Below, piece after piece: positions 14,811 through 23,868 of a stretch of 64,000 nt of DNA. This DNA comes from Paenibacillus sp. HWE-109 (GTDB lineage: Bacteria; Bacillota; Bacilli; Paenibacillales; NBRC-103111), in assembly GCF_022163125.1 (NCBI RefSeq), contig NZ_CP091881.1:6138001-6202000 (forward strand), read 5' to 3'. The position numbers and the translations under genes were made by a program. The notes beneath the pieces were generated by a model. That model saw only the letters and a program-made list of their open reading frames with translations, did not search any database and was not told the origin of the DNA. Numbering within the stretch: the stretch's first letter is position 1; each line of letters starts with the position of its first letter.

Positions 14811-16088
14811 TTACCTTTCGATAGTTTGCTCACGTTTCGGGCCAACGGATACCCATTTTATCGGTACACCGATTAATTTTTCAATATAGAGCACATAATT
14901 CTGAGCAGCAGTCGGCAGCTCCTCGAAAGAACGGATATGGGAGATGTCACATTGCCAACCTTGAAGAGTTTCATAGACGGGTTCTGCCCGCTGCAATTGC
15001 TCGGTGCTCAGGAAATCTGCGCTCAACGCATCATCAATGCGATAATTCGTACAGACAGGTATTTCATCCAAGTAACCTAAAACATCCAAATTCGTTAATG
15101 CTACCTCTGTAGCTCCTTGTATTTGGCAGCCATACTTGGTTGCAACGGCATCAAACCATCCTACACGCCTCGGCCTGCCGGTTGTAGCGCCATATTCTCC
15201 TGCATCTCCACCTCGTTTGCGCAGTTCCTGAGCGGCTTCACCCTGAAGCTCTGAAACAAAGGGGCCTTCGCCCACACTGCTTGAATAGGCCTTGGTCACA
15301 GCCAGCACTTTTTGGATGGCATAGGGAGGGACACCTGCGCCTACAGCAGCATAACCAGCTAATGTCGACGAGGATGTCGTATACGGATAAATCCCGTGGT
15401 CCGGATCGCGCAGAGCTCCCAGCTGACCCTCTACCAGTATCGTTTCCCCCTTAGCCAGAGCTTGTTGCAAAAGAACTGTGGTATTGCACGCATAAGGTTT
15501 AAGAAATGCTGCTTGTTCCTTTAATTCTTCCATCAGATGATCGATGTCCACGGGAGCCTGATGGTATAAATGCGTAAGAAGCACATTCTTGGATGCCAAC
15601 GCTCTTATCAGTTTTCCCCTCAATAACTCTTCATCCCATAGCTCCGAAACCTGAATCCCGATCTTGGCATATTTATCTGCATAAAAAGGAGCAATTCCCT
15701 GTTTCGTTGAGCCAAATTTCCCGTCTCCCAAACGCAATTCCTCTAATTCATCGAATTGAATGTGATAAGGCATTACGACTTGTGTCCGGTCAGAAACACA
15801 GATTTTGGGCGCAGGCACCCCTCTCTCCATTAATTCATGAAGCTCTTGTTGGAATTTCCTTATGTTTAACGCCACGCCTGGACCAATCACATTCGTAGTC
15901 CCCGGATAGAAAACGCCCGATGGCAGCATGTGCAGCGAAAATTTGCCGTAATCATTAATGATCGTATGCCCCGCATTGCTGCCACCCTGATATCTTACGA
16001 CATACGGAGAATGAACAGCCAGAACATCCGTCAGTTTCCCCTTTCCTTCATCGCCCCAATTTGCGCCTACAATCGCTGTAATTGTCAA
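14811..16088 (-). CDS. purA: Adenylosuccinate synthase, divergent PurA type
   Basis: PurA makes adenylosuccinate from IMP, aspartate and GTP. The P-loop-like GANWGDEGKGK keeps the catalytic Asp; GGSNAGHT, TTGRPRRVGWFDAV and TNLDVL are all present, so the active site looks complete. Other segments differ from housekeeping Bacillota PurA (for example GSTKQGIAPFYADKYAKIG). This suggests a second, diverged lineage. GTG at 16097 is too near AAAAGG; TTG at 16088 has better spacing and gives the usual family N-terminus, so I chose it. The gene is divergent from a LysR regulator, an unusual setting for a housekeeping purine gene. Confidence 0.88.
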   Translation of the reverse strand: MTITAIVGANWGDEGKGKLTDVLAVHSPYVVRYQGGSNAGHTIINDYGKFSLHMLPSGVFYPGTTNVIGPGVALNIRKFQQELHELMERGVPAPKICVSDRTQVVMPYHIQFDELEELRLGDGKFGSTKQGIAPFYADKYAKIGIQVSELWDEELLRGKLIRALASKNVLLTHLYHQAPVDIDHLMEELKEQAAFLKPYACNTTVLLQQALAKGETILVEGQLGALRDPDHGIYPYTTSSSTLAGYAAVGAGVPPYAIQKVLAVTKAYSSSVGEGPFVSELQGEAAQELRKRGGDAGEYGATTGRPRRVGWFDAVATKYGCQIQGATEVALTNLDVLGYLDEIPVCTNYRIDDALSADFLSTEQLQRAEPVYETLQGWQCDISHIRSFEELPTAAQNYVLYIEKLIGVPIKWVSVGPKREQTIER

Positions 16089-16215
16089 TTTCTTCACACC
16101 TTTTCGTTGAAATGACTTCCTACGATCAAGTATACTTACTTCGAATGCATTAGAAAAATTAATATAAATAATATTCGATATAAACTACATTGATGTTACA
16201 AGGGTGATCTAAACG

Positions 16216-17094
16216 ATGATTCACAATATGGAGCTGTATCAAGTCTTCTACGTGACAGCCAAAGCAGGAAGCCTATCCCGCGCAGCGGAAGAATTATATG
16301 TTACCCAACCTGCGATCACGCATTCCATTAAACAGTTGGAAGCCAAATTAGGTGGACAATTGTTTTTCCGCACTCCGCGGGGCGTGACCCTTACGGTGGA
16401 AGGACGGGAGCTTTTTGCGTACATTGAACAGGCCTACCATTTTATAGAAAATGGGGAAAGAAAAATTGCGGACATGCATCAGCTTGCCTATGGTGAAGTC
16501 AGAATTGGAGCGGGGGACACGCTTTGCAAACATTTTCTGCTGCCCCATCTCAAAAAGTTCCACGAATCCTTCCCACAAGTAAAAATACAAGTAACAAATA
16601 GAACGACAAAGGAAACGATTGCGCTTCTAAAAGAGGGTAAAATCGACTTAGGCATTGTGAACCTGCCTCTCTCCGACCCTCAAATTATCATTCAGGAAAG
16701 CCTTTCTATTCATGACTGCTTTCTAGCAGGAGAAACCTACAAGCATCTGGCAGCAGCACCGATTTCGCTGAAAATGCTGCTCGAACATCCCCTCATTTTA
16801 CTTGAGAAAGGCAGCAGCACCCGGGCTTATCTGGATCAATTCGGAGAGAAGCAAGGCTTGCCGCTCAAGCCTGAGATTGAACTTGGAAGTGTTGATTTAT
16901 TAATTGAATTTGCCAGAAATGGATTCGGCATCGCCTGTGCCATCAAAGAGTTCGTACAGCAGGAATTAGCGGATGGAAATCTGTATGAGATTATGTTAGA
17001 AACACCTATACCAGCCAGGAAAATTGGAATTATTAAATTAAAAAGCACCCCGCTATCTGCTGCTGCGAACCATATCTATGAGGCTTTAAGTTAA
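16216..17094 (+). CDS. LysR family transcriptional regulator
   Basis: A 292-residue LTTR. The winged helix-turn-helix is at about residues 5-65 (FYVTAKAGSLSRAAEELYVTQPAITHSIKQLE in the N-terminus) and the periplasmic-binding-like effector domain spans about 92-290, with the GIVNLPLSD and LEKGSSTRAYLD segments. AAGGGTGAT precedes the ATG by seven bases. It is divergent from the PurA-like gene with a 120-bp AT-rich gap, so it most likely controls that gene. The co-inducer is unknown. Confidence 0.92.
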   Translation: MIHNMELYQVFYVTAKAGSLSRAAEELYVTQPAITHSIKQLEAKLGGQLFFRTPRGVTLTVEGRELFAYIEQAYHFIENGERKIADMHQLAYGEVRIGAGDTLCKHFLLPHLKKFHESFPQVKIQVTNRTTKETIALLKEGKIDLGIVNLPLSDPQIIIQESLSIHDCFLAGETYKHLAAAPISLKMLLEHPLILLEKGSSTRAYLDQFGEKQGLPLKPEIELGSVDLLIEFARNGFGIACAIKEFVQQELADGNLYEIMLETPIPARKIGIIKLKSTPLSAAANHIYEALS

Positions 17095-17129
17095 AAAGGC
17101 CTTAAGCATATATGCTTAGGCCTTTTTTT
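17093..17129. terminator. Bidirectional terminator
   Basis: AAAAAGGCCTTAAGCAT / ATGCTTAGGCCTTTTTTT with A- and T-runs on both sides, between the convergent LysR and WG-repeat genes. Confidence 0.88.
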
Positions 17130-17153
17130 GCTTTTTTCTATTTAAAAATAGAC

Positions 17154-19613
17154 TTATAATTGCACTTTGTATTTATCTTTCAACAGTTTCTTTGCTTGGT
17201 TTCTTGTACCTTCATCTCCTGAAGATGCTGCTTTCTTTAATGCAAATATAGCGTAATCCTGTAAACTCTCACTACGACTAAATGCTTCTCCAGCATCATA
17301 GTAATTCCCATTTTTCTGCACATGATTTAACACGATGTAAGGATTTACAGCGGCTATTTCTGCATATCGCTTAGATTTCTCTTTAGCATCCTCAGAAAGA
17401 TCTGCTATAAACAAGCGATAAAACAACAAAGCTTTCTGATCTATTTTTCCAGCTTCTACAGCTAGCATTTCGGCTTCGGAGGCCAAATTTTTATCTTCGT
17501 ATAACAAACCAAGCTCTTCGATCAGCATAGCTTGCTGCAAATAACTATCAGCCTCATTGGGTGCTGCATTCGTGATAGCATCAAAATTTCTATGCATATC
17601 CTTAAGTAAGGCATCCTTGATAAGGACAAGATTATCTGCTGCCTGTTCCCACACGGCCGTGGCTGCTTCCAGATTCCCAGAATTCCCTTCATGCGCTCTC
17701 AGTAAGGTGTCCGAAGCTTCCCCATAAACACGAAGCTTAGCTGCAAAGGAAGGATTTAAACCATTTAATAAGGCCGTGTTATTTACTTCCGTAGGTTGAT
17801 AGGACTCATAGTCAACTTGAGCGCCAACGCTTTCAGAAATAAAACGAATCGGAACCAGGGTAGCACCATTGATAATTTTGGGTGAAACCGCCAAAGTAAC
17901 CGATTTGCCATTCACGGTTGCAACCGGATTATCAACTTGCAGGACCATATTTGTGCCATCTTTCGTCGCCTTAATGGTTTTGGTCTCACTATTCCATTCC
18001 AAATGTAAACCCAAGCTCTCTAATATGGAACGAAGAGGTACTAGTGTGCTCCCTTCAACCAGAACGGGTGGTACGTCCAGATCTAAAATAGTACCGTTAA
18101 CCTCAATGACCTTCCCTGCGACAGAAACAAGATTAATCTCTTTACCATTGTCATTTAACGGTTTAACGGGATTCCCTTTTTGATCTAAATACAGCGTTTT
18201 CCCTGCATCTTTTACATGAAATAAAGTACCGGATACTTCATACGCATACTCATATTTAGGACTAACGACGACAGTGCCCTTTGGATCAATAAACCCCCAC
18301 TTACCGAGTACTTTCACAGGAGCATAGCCTGCCTTGAAGGCTCCAGCATATTCAAAATTAGGTGAAATGACCGTTTTTCCGGTCGAATCAATGTACCCGT
18401 ATTTTCCGCCTGTTTGAACCGCTGCAAGACCTTCAGAAAAAGGGGTCGCATCTTCATATTGCACTTTAATGATTTGATTCTCTTCTTTATCTATGTATCC
18501 CCACTTGTTATCTATACTTACCGCAGCGAGTCCCCCGGCAAAATCCGTAGCCTTCGTATATTGATAAGGAATGACGGCCTCCCCTTTTTTATCGATATAC
18601 CCGTATTTTCCATTTAATTTCACTCTCGCTAAACCTTCTGAAAATGAGCCCGCATCATCGTGAAATTTATAAATTTGGATACGGCCATCTCGATTTAGAA
18701 AAGCAAAATGAGTGCCCGTGACAACTGGAGCAAAATTTTCTTTATAGGCCAATGCAAATTCATACATGATACTTCCGACTTGTTTCCCTTTGGAATTGAT
18801 ATATCCAAACTTAATACCATCCCGGTCTTCTTTACTTACGATCGCATAGCCTTCAGAAAAACGAGAAGCAGAATGATACTCGGGGGTAATGACAATTTTA
18901 CCAGTTAAATCTGCATACCCCCAGTTTCCTTTCACTTTCACAGCAGCAAAACCTTCTGCGAACTCTCCTGCTTCCTCGAATTGAGGCTTTATCACGACTT
19001 TTCCAACTTGATCCATAAAGCCGTATTGTCTCCCTATTTTAACTGGATATAACGTCGGGGAGCTATTGGCTGCAGATCCAGTTGCGTTAGTTCCGTTAGA
19101 TCCGTTAGCCTTTTGTGCAAAATTGATCTTCAATTTCTTCTCTCCAACCAAAGCAGCTTCATACCCCAATAACTGAAAAATATCGATCGGGATATACACA
19201 TTATCTCCTTCCAAATGGACAGAAACCTCCGTCGATAATGTCTCTTCACGCAGTTTTACTTCATCACTCCCAAGTACATTTACTTTCTTGGAACCCACTT
19301 TCATCTGATACCTAATTTCATTGCGAAGATCTAGAACCGAAACTACATTGCCTTCCTGTGTAGTCAACAATTCAAATGCACTGTCGGAATGGTAATATCG
19401 TTCTAATGCGAACATTGGAACCATAGGGCGCCCGTCTTTTATGATGATGGCACCTGTCATGTCAAGTGACTTTTTTTCCCCTAGTACCGTAAGATATTCA
19501 AATGATACTTCCCCGTTTTCTTTAATCTCTACCTTTTGTTCGGCGTATACGACAGAACCAAATTGCCAAAGCATCAATGTAATGGCAATCAAACTTATCA
19601 TCTTCTTAAACAA
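17154..19613 (-). CDS. Secreted WG-repeat protein with two copper-amine-oxidase-like stalk domains
   Basis: An 819-residue predicted extracellular protein. Residues 1-24 are a signal peptide (hydrophobic core, cut near VYA-EQ). A copper-amine-oxidase N-terminal-like domain covers about 27-168, a Gly/Asn/Ser linker 169-188, then eight full WG repeats and a partial ninth (about 190-490; pattern KWGYID..G..VI...Y..A..F.EGLA.V). A second stalk-like domain follows (about 505-610, with LVPLRSILESLG and LVPIRFISESVGA), then a helical C-terminus rich in Glu/Ala. The start is TTG with GGGGGAG upstream; the ATG four codons later is too far from it. The role is unknown, probably envelope or sensing. Confidence 0.85.
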   Translation of the reverse strand: MFKKMISLIAITLMLWQFGSVVYAEQKVEIKENGEVSFEYLTVLGEKKSLDMTGAIIIKDGRPMVPMFALERYYHSDSAFELLTTQEGNVVSVLDLRNEIRYQMKVGSKKVNVLGSDEVKLREETLSTEVSVHLEGDNVYIPIDIFQLLGYEAALVGEKKLKINFAQKANGSNGTNATGSAANSSPTLYPVKIGRQYGFMDQVGKVVIKPQFEEAGEFAEGFAAVKVKGNWGYADLTGKIVITPEYHSASRFSEGYAIVSKEDRDGIKFGYINSKGKQVGSIMYEFALAYKENFAPVVTGTHFAFLNRDGRIQIYKFHDDAGSFSEGLARVKLNGKYGYIDKKGEAVIPYQYTKATDFAGGLAAVSIDNKWGYIDKEENQIIKVQYEDATPFSEGLAAVQTGGKYGYIDSTGKTVISPNFEYAGAFKAGYAPVKVLGKWGFIDPKGTVVVSPKYEYAYEVSGTLFHVKDAGKTLYLDQKGNPVKPLNDNGKEINLVSVAGKVIEVNGTILDLDVPPVLVEGSTLVPLRSILESLGLHLEWNSETKTIKATKDGTNMVLQVDNPVATVNGKSVTLAVSPKIINGATLVPIRFISESVGAQVDYESYQPTEVNNTALLNGLNPSFAAKLRVYGEASDTLLRAHEGNSGNLEAATAVWEQAADNLVLIKDALLKDMHRNFDAITNAAPNEADSYLQQAMLIEELGLLYEDKNLASEAEMLAVEAGKIDQKALLFYRLFIADLSEDAKEKSKRYAEIAAVNPYIVLNHVQKNGNYYDAGEAFSRSESLQDYAIFALKKAASSGDEGTRNQAKKLLKDKYKVQL

Positions 19614-19701
19614 GGCTACTCCCCCTACTATTTTGTAGAAATTTGTAAAATATTCCTCATCTATCTTACCATGTCTAGTTAAAAAGAACTACATGAAAGG
19701 T

Positions 19702-19995
19702 TTATGGCTTGCCGACGTTCAGCAAGTTGAGCACACCTGCGCACTCTCGGCGCGCGCGAGTCGTGATGCCCATCGGCGCGAAATCGGTGTCTACGCGGCC
19801 GCGCATCAACTGCAGTTCTATGGCCGACTGTACGAAGCTTGCCGCCCATGGCGCCACGCTGCCTGCATCGTCAAAGCCGGCCGGCTTCACGCCAGTTGTC
19901 GGGATATCCTTGCTCGATTTCACGCTATAGGCGCGTACCACCATCGCTGCCATTTCTTGACGCGTAATCTGCGCGTCCGGTGCGAATGTAGCCAA
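19702..19995 (-). pseudogene. C-terminal fragment of an S-layer homology (SLH) domain protein
   Basis: About 97 codons encode the end of an SLH module: FAPDAQITRQEMAAMVVRAY, then FDDAGSVAPWAASFVQSAIELQLM and a degenerate final ITTRARRECAGVLNLL. Homology starts abruptly at the first residues, there is no ribosome-binding site or ATG, and the operon terminator at 20001-20042 lies directly upstream. It is best read as the leftover 3' end of a deleted surface-protein gene. Its base composition is richer in GC than its neighbours. Confidence 0.75.
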
Positions 19996-20000
19996 AAAAG

Positions 20001-20042
20001 CAAAAAGGTCCCGGCTTTTCCCTTGGGAAAGCGCGAGACCTT
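20001..20042 (-). terminator. Terminator at the end of the carbohydrate operon
   Basis: AAGGTC...GACCTT outer stem with an inner CTTTTCCC / GGGAAAG stem (20005-20042). A TTTTTGCTTTTTT tract follows on the minus strand. Confidence 0.82.
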
Positions 20043-20086
20043 GTGACTAATCTGGTTTCACGGTAACATCTACTGCCGATCTGCTT

Positions 20087-21742
20087 CTATACAAGGTCCA
20101 GCAAAAAGCGCATAACTCGACTGCCATGCTGCGACTCAAACAAATAAACAATCTCCAGACGATCCTCTGCCTGAATGACGGAAGGAACAGGAGCATCCTG
20201 CACCACGTTGCAAGTCAACCCCGGAAAAACCCAGGAATCCGGCTTCACCATTTCCGAAGAAAGTCCTTGCCCTCTAACCTCAAAGATCACTTCGATGTCC
20301 ACCTGCGTGTCCAAACTGACCTCTATCACTAGCTGCTTGCCCTTGATTTGAGCTTCGAAGGTAATCCCTCTCAGATGGGAGTTCCAACTGCCGCCCTGCT
20401 CACGGCGAATTAATCGCAGATCATATTTCTCCTTGCCATCCGTCATCCAGTGAATCGTGGCCGGATGCATCTGACCATTCGTATTCCGGCTGCCGGACAT
20501 GGCGCCAATCATCAGCTTTTCCTCGATCCATGCCGATGCTATGCACAAATTCATATTATTACGTGGATCATTGCGCTCACACAGCTCCCTAAACGACTTC
20601 ACCGCCAGTCGGTTTCCTTGATATGTACGCAAGGCGGTTCTAATTACTTCCGGAACATCTACACCAACCAAAGCAATCATCGGATCATGTTCTGATTCAC
20701 AATTGATGTCGGCCAGATATTCATAGCCTTCCCCTAGGGCAAGATAAATGAACACTCCTATAGAGCTGTGAGCCCTCATATCCATGTCATAGGCACGCGC
20801 AAAGGGGCCAGATAAATTTTCGAGATTAGGATTATAAAATAAAGCAATATTTGCCCAGAGTTCATGCTCCATCTCAAGGCCAATTCGCTTCAGATCCAGG
20901 GATTCGCCGTAGGTTCTCCAAAGCCCTAATACAGTAAGATCAACCCCGTAATAGGTTGTTGTATTGAACTCTGCGAACGTGCCAAATTCCTTGAAAGCAT
21001 CATAAAACTTCCGACCTTCCAGTTCCGCGTGAGTGATCCAATCCGGACGGTTAAAGTGATGTCCATAATAATCACAAATAAAGATATGCATTAGCTCAAT
21101 GTTCGAATTCATCGGTATTGTGTCAGATAGTCGGCGATCGATGGACGCGCCAACCGCTTTGACCATGCAGTCATCCATACGTGTGACCAGGTTAGTGGGC
21201 AATTGTTGTTCAAAATGAGCCAAAATAACCGCAAAGGTGCATGCGATGAACTCGCGCCAATTGGGATCATAACTTTTCCACACAGTAGGCAGAACTTGCT
21301 GGACAGCAGTTTGAAAATGTTGTTTTATAACTGCATGCTCAGGCAGTAGATTGCTTAGCTGATTGGATATTTTGTCCAATGAGCTGTCCAAAAAATAAGC
21401 AAATCCCGGAGCGAATGTTTTCCAAGGATAGTTGCCCAGAGGAGGAGGCGGATCCTGAGGGGACGTGCGGAAAGTACCATGATAAATCTCTTCCGGGCAA
21501 TCATATTGCATATCCATGACTTTAGTAATCACATCGCATGCTCGTTCGAAGTCTCCCGGGTTATCACGAATGAGCAGTCCCAAGGCATAATGGGCGCTCC
21601 CTCTCGTATAATGCCGATCAGGGTCATCTTTATCCCACAACAATTGCATATCAGCATCATAATAGACATCCATATCTGCTAAAGCATGATCAATTAAGTA
21701 CAGTTTGTCATCGGTTATCTCTTCTTTTAACGTATGGCTCAT
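20087..21742 (-). CDS. Large soluble protein of unknown family in the sugar locus (possible alpha/alpha-barrel)
   Basis: A 551-residue protein without signal peptide or membrane segments, rich in Trp, Tyr, His and Asp. The first 350 residues are mostly predicted helical with motifs such as HYTRGSAHYALGLLIRD, FAEFNTTTYYGVDLTVLGLW and MDMRAHSSIGVFIYLALG. The last 150 residues look like beta-strands (VIEVSLDTQVDIEVIFEV). This layout recalls cytoplasmic (alpha/alpha)6-barrel glycoside hydrolases or lyases with a beta-sandwich, but I see no diagnostic catalytic motif and do not assign one. The start overlaps the MFS-ROK stop by four bases (ATGA), so translation is coupled and the product should act on the sugar that this system imports. 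Confidence 0.7.
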   Translation of the reverse strand: MSHTLKEEITDDKLYLIDHALADMDVYYDADMQLLWDKDDPDRHYTRGSAHYALGLLIRDNPGDFERACDVITKVMDMQYDCPEEIYHGTFRTSPQDPPPPLGNYPWKTFAPGFAYFLDSSLDKISNQLSNLLPEHAVIKQHFQTAVQQVLPTVWKSYDPNWREFIACTFAVILAHFEQQLPTNLVTRMDDCMVKAVGASIDRRLSDTIPMNSNIELMHIFICDYYGHHFNRPDWITHAELEGRKFYDAFKEFGTFAEFNTTTYYGVDLTVLGLWRTYGESLDLKRIGLEMEHELWANIALFYNPNLENLSGPFARAYDMDMRAHSSIGVFIYLALGEGYEYLADINCESEHDPMIALVGVDVPEVIRTALRTYQGNRLAVKSFRELCERNDPRNNMNLCIASAWIEEKLMIGAMSGSRNTNGQMHPATIHWMTDGKEKYDLRLIRREQGGSWNSHLRGITFEAQIKGKQLVIEVSLDTQVDIEVIFEVRGQGLSSEMVKPDSWVFPGLTCNVVQDAPVPSVIQAEDRLEIVYLFESQHGSRVMRFLLDLV

Positions 21743-23850
21743 GGTTTTAAAGCCCCTTCCTCCCCAGGATTCGGATTAATAAATGTAGAGACAGCACCCA
21801 GCATTCCCGCTTCATTGCCGCAAAGCGCAGGTACGATTCGTGTCAGTCCCTTGAAGTCGTCCGTTAGATAAGCGGACACTTTGGCAGCGAGAAGGTCAGT
21901 CAACACGTTTTTTTGAGCGGAAACACCGCCGCCGACAATGATCAAACCGGGGTCCAACACATAGATGAGATCGGAAATGCCTTTGGCAACCTCGTTCATC
22001 CATAGATCAACGGTTTGAACCCAGACAGGTTCATCTTTTTTGAAGCCCTCCCAAATAACCTTGCCATTGACAGCGACATTCATTCCTTGGTCCGCTTGTA
22101 TTGCAGCTGCCTTAACCACAAGCGCAGAAGTAGATGCTCTGGTTTCGTAATTATTCGTATGCATAAGATTCATGTGCATGTAGCCAACTTCCGCAGCGCG
22201 GAAATGAGCACCTTTATACAGCTTGGCATCCAGAACAAGCGCTCCGCCAATCCCTGTACCTAATGCGATGCAGAAAAATGACTTTTCCCCTTTCCCGGCA
22301 CCCAACCAAGCCTCGCCCAGAGCGGCTGCATTCACATCATTCGTAATCTTCGTCTCCAATTTAGTTAGAAGTTCAAGTTCACACTTGAGATTAACCCCCT
22401 TTAACCAAGGTATGTTCTCAATGCCGCCAACAATAAGACCAGCATCATCTACGATCCCTGCCGTACTGATTCCAACACCTGAAAGCGGAGGATTACCTGC
22501 CTGTAGCTCGTTTATTTTATCCACTAATCGTCGCATGAAATGCTGGCTGTTAGGCGAATCCAGCGTTGCAAACGTACCGCTTGACTCCACTTCACCAGTC
22601 TCACGGACAACACCATATTTGACGCTTGTACCGCCTATATCAAAAGCCGCATACCGTTTCCTTAGTTCAGCTTCATGCTGCGCGTTCTTCTCCTTAACTT
22701 TGAAGCCATAAGCAACAATACTGAGCATAATAGCTCCAAGCAGCGCACTAAGCGTACAGACCAAATTCATCGAAGATGGGCCTAGCTTTTCCAACAAATA
22801 GCCATTCAACATATTGCCAACAATTCCTGCTAGTCCAACAAAAATCATATTAAATATGCTTTGACCTGTAGCTTGCATGTCTTTACGAACAATCCGGGAG
22901 ACATATTCAACCGCAGCAACGTAAAAAAGGCCAAAAGACAATCCTTGCAGCACCTGTACCGCAACCATCACACTCGGAATGGGAAAGACATATTGAATGG
23001 CCCAACGCACCATATAGGCGAGCGTAGCCAGCAACATAGTCTTCTCATTGCCCAAACGCCGAATGACATAGGAAGCCGCAAACATAGATGGTACATTAGA
23101 GAAAGCCGCAATCATCAGCGCCACGCCCGATAGGGCATAGGAGCCACCAACCATTTTAAAAACAACGACAAAATACGTATTAAACGCGGTTAAGGTTTGA
23201 TTCACAAGAAAACAGGCGCCCAAGAACAGCACGAAACGTTTATTGTGAAAAAGTTCCCCCATTCCACTGACAAACGGCGTGCTCTTGACATGATATTCCT
23301 TTTGTTCAGGCAAAACCAGCACCATTAAAATGCCCAAACAGCTTATGAACAGAAAGGGTATCCATAATTGATTCGGTAAATAATAGGATAAAAAGAATCC
23401 TGCTCCATAACCGCCCAAGGCATTGCCAACACTCTGAAAGCTGCGAATGGAGCCATAGGAGGAACCAGCCTCCCTGGCAGCTGATACTGCAAAAGCATCA
23501 CCGATGGGAGCCTGCGGAGCGGTGAAAATAATAGCGGTCATATAAGCAGCGGTCATCAAGAGTATGGATGGTGTCTGATACAAAATAGACAAGAGGGCAG
23601 GCACAGCTAGACTAAGCAGTAAAATGGACTTGGTCATTTGATAGCGATCAGCCAGTCGCCCCCAGAATAATTGCGCGCCCAGTACAATTAGGGAGGCAAG
23701 CGACATCATCATTCCGATATGACTTTTGGCTAAACCGCCATCTACAAAAATGGTAGTGATATACGGATTAAGCGAGCCACCCGCCAGCCCTGTGAACAAA
23801 TATAGCCCACGCAGCTTGAACAACGTTGAAAATGACAAGGGACTCTGCAT
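21739..23850 (-). CDS. MFS transporter fused to a ROK-family sugar kinase
   Basis: A 703-residue single reading frame. Residues 1-382 form an MFS permease with about twelve hydrophobic segments (WGRLADRY loop at 63-70). Residues 383-398 are a charged linker. Residues 399-690 are a ROK kinase: AFDIGGTSVKYG (402-413), NDVNAAALGE (504-513, Asp505 as catalytic base), GTGIGG (531-536). The zinc-binding CxCGxxGC motif of most ROK glucokinases is absent; AEVGYMHMN...NNYET resembles beta-glucoside-kinase-like ROK members. No in-frame ATG, GTG or TTG lies between the last membrane helix and DIGGT, so the kinase cannot start alone there. This predicts uptake directly followed by phosphorylation at the membrane (inference). 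Confidence 0.88.
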   Translation of the reverse strand: MQSPLSFSTLFKLRGLYLFTGLAGGSLNPYITTIFVDGGLAKSHIGMMMSLASLIVLGAQLFWGRLADRYQMTKSILLLSLAVPALLSILYQTPSILLMTAAYMTAIIFTAPQAPIGDAFAVSAAREAGSSYGSIRSFQSVGNALGGYGAGFFLSYYLPNQLWIPFLFISCLGILMVLVLPEQKEYHVKSTPFVSGMGELFHNKRFVLFLGACFLVNQTLTAFNTYFVVVFKMVGGSYALSGVALMIAAFSNVPSMFAASYVIRRLGNEKTMLLATLAYMVRWAIQYVFPIPSVMVAVQVLQGLSFGLFYVAAVEYVSRIVRKDMQATGQSIFNMIFVGLAGIVGNMLNGYLLEKLGPSSMNLVCTLSALLGAIMLSIVAYGFKVKEKNAQHEAELRKRYAAFDIGGTSVKYGVVRETGEVESSGTFATLDSPNSQHFMRRLVDKINELQAGNPPLSGVGISTAGIVDDAGLIVGGIENIPWLKGVNLKCELELLTKLETKITNDVNAAALGEAWLGAGKGEKSFFCIALGTGIGGALVLDAKLYKGAHFRAAEVGYMHMNLMHTNNYETRASTSALVVKAAAIQADQGMNVAVNGKVIWEGFKKDEPVWVQTVDLWMNEVAKGISDLIYVLDPGLIIVGGGVSAQKNVLTDLLAAKVSAYLTDDFKGLTRIVPALCGNEAGMLGAVSTFINPNPGEEGALKP

Positions 23851-23868
23851 GCTGCGATCTTCCTTTCC

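Noticed and set aside
14811..16088. PurZ-like enzyme of the 2-aminoadenine DNA pathway
   Set aside because: The catalytic Asp of GDEGKGK is kept, length is that of PurA, and there are no neighbouring DatZ, MazZ or phage genes.
19693..20046. 117-codon plus-strand frame opposite the SLH fragment
   Set aside because: The opposite strand shows clear SLH motifs; the plus frame runs into the terminator and has no ribosome-binding site.
22640..22720. Possible hidden boundary making MFS and ROK two genes
   Set aside because: The frame is continuous and no ATG, GTG or TTG in frame lies between the last helix and DIGGT. The ATG after AAGGAG at the junction is out of frame and stops after four codons.
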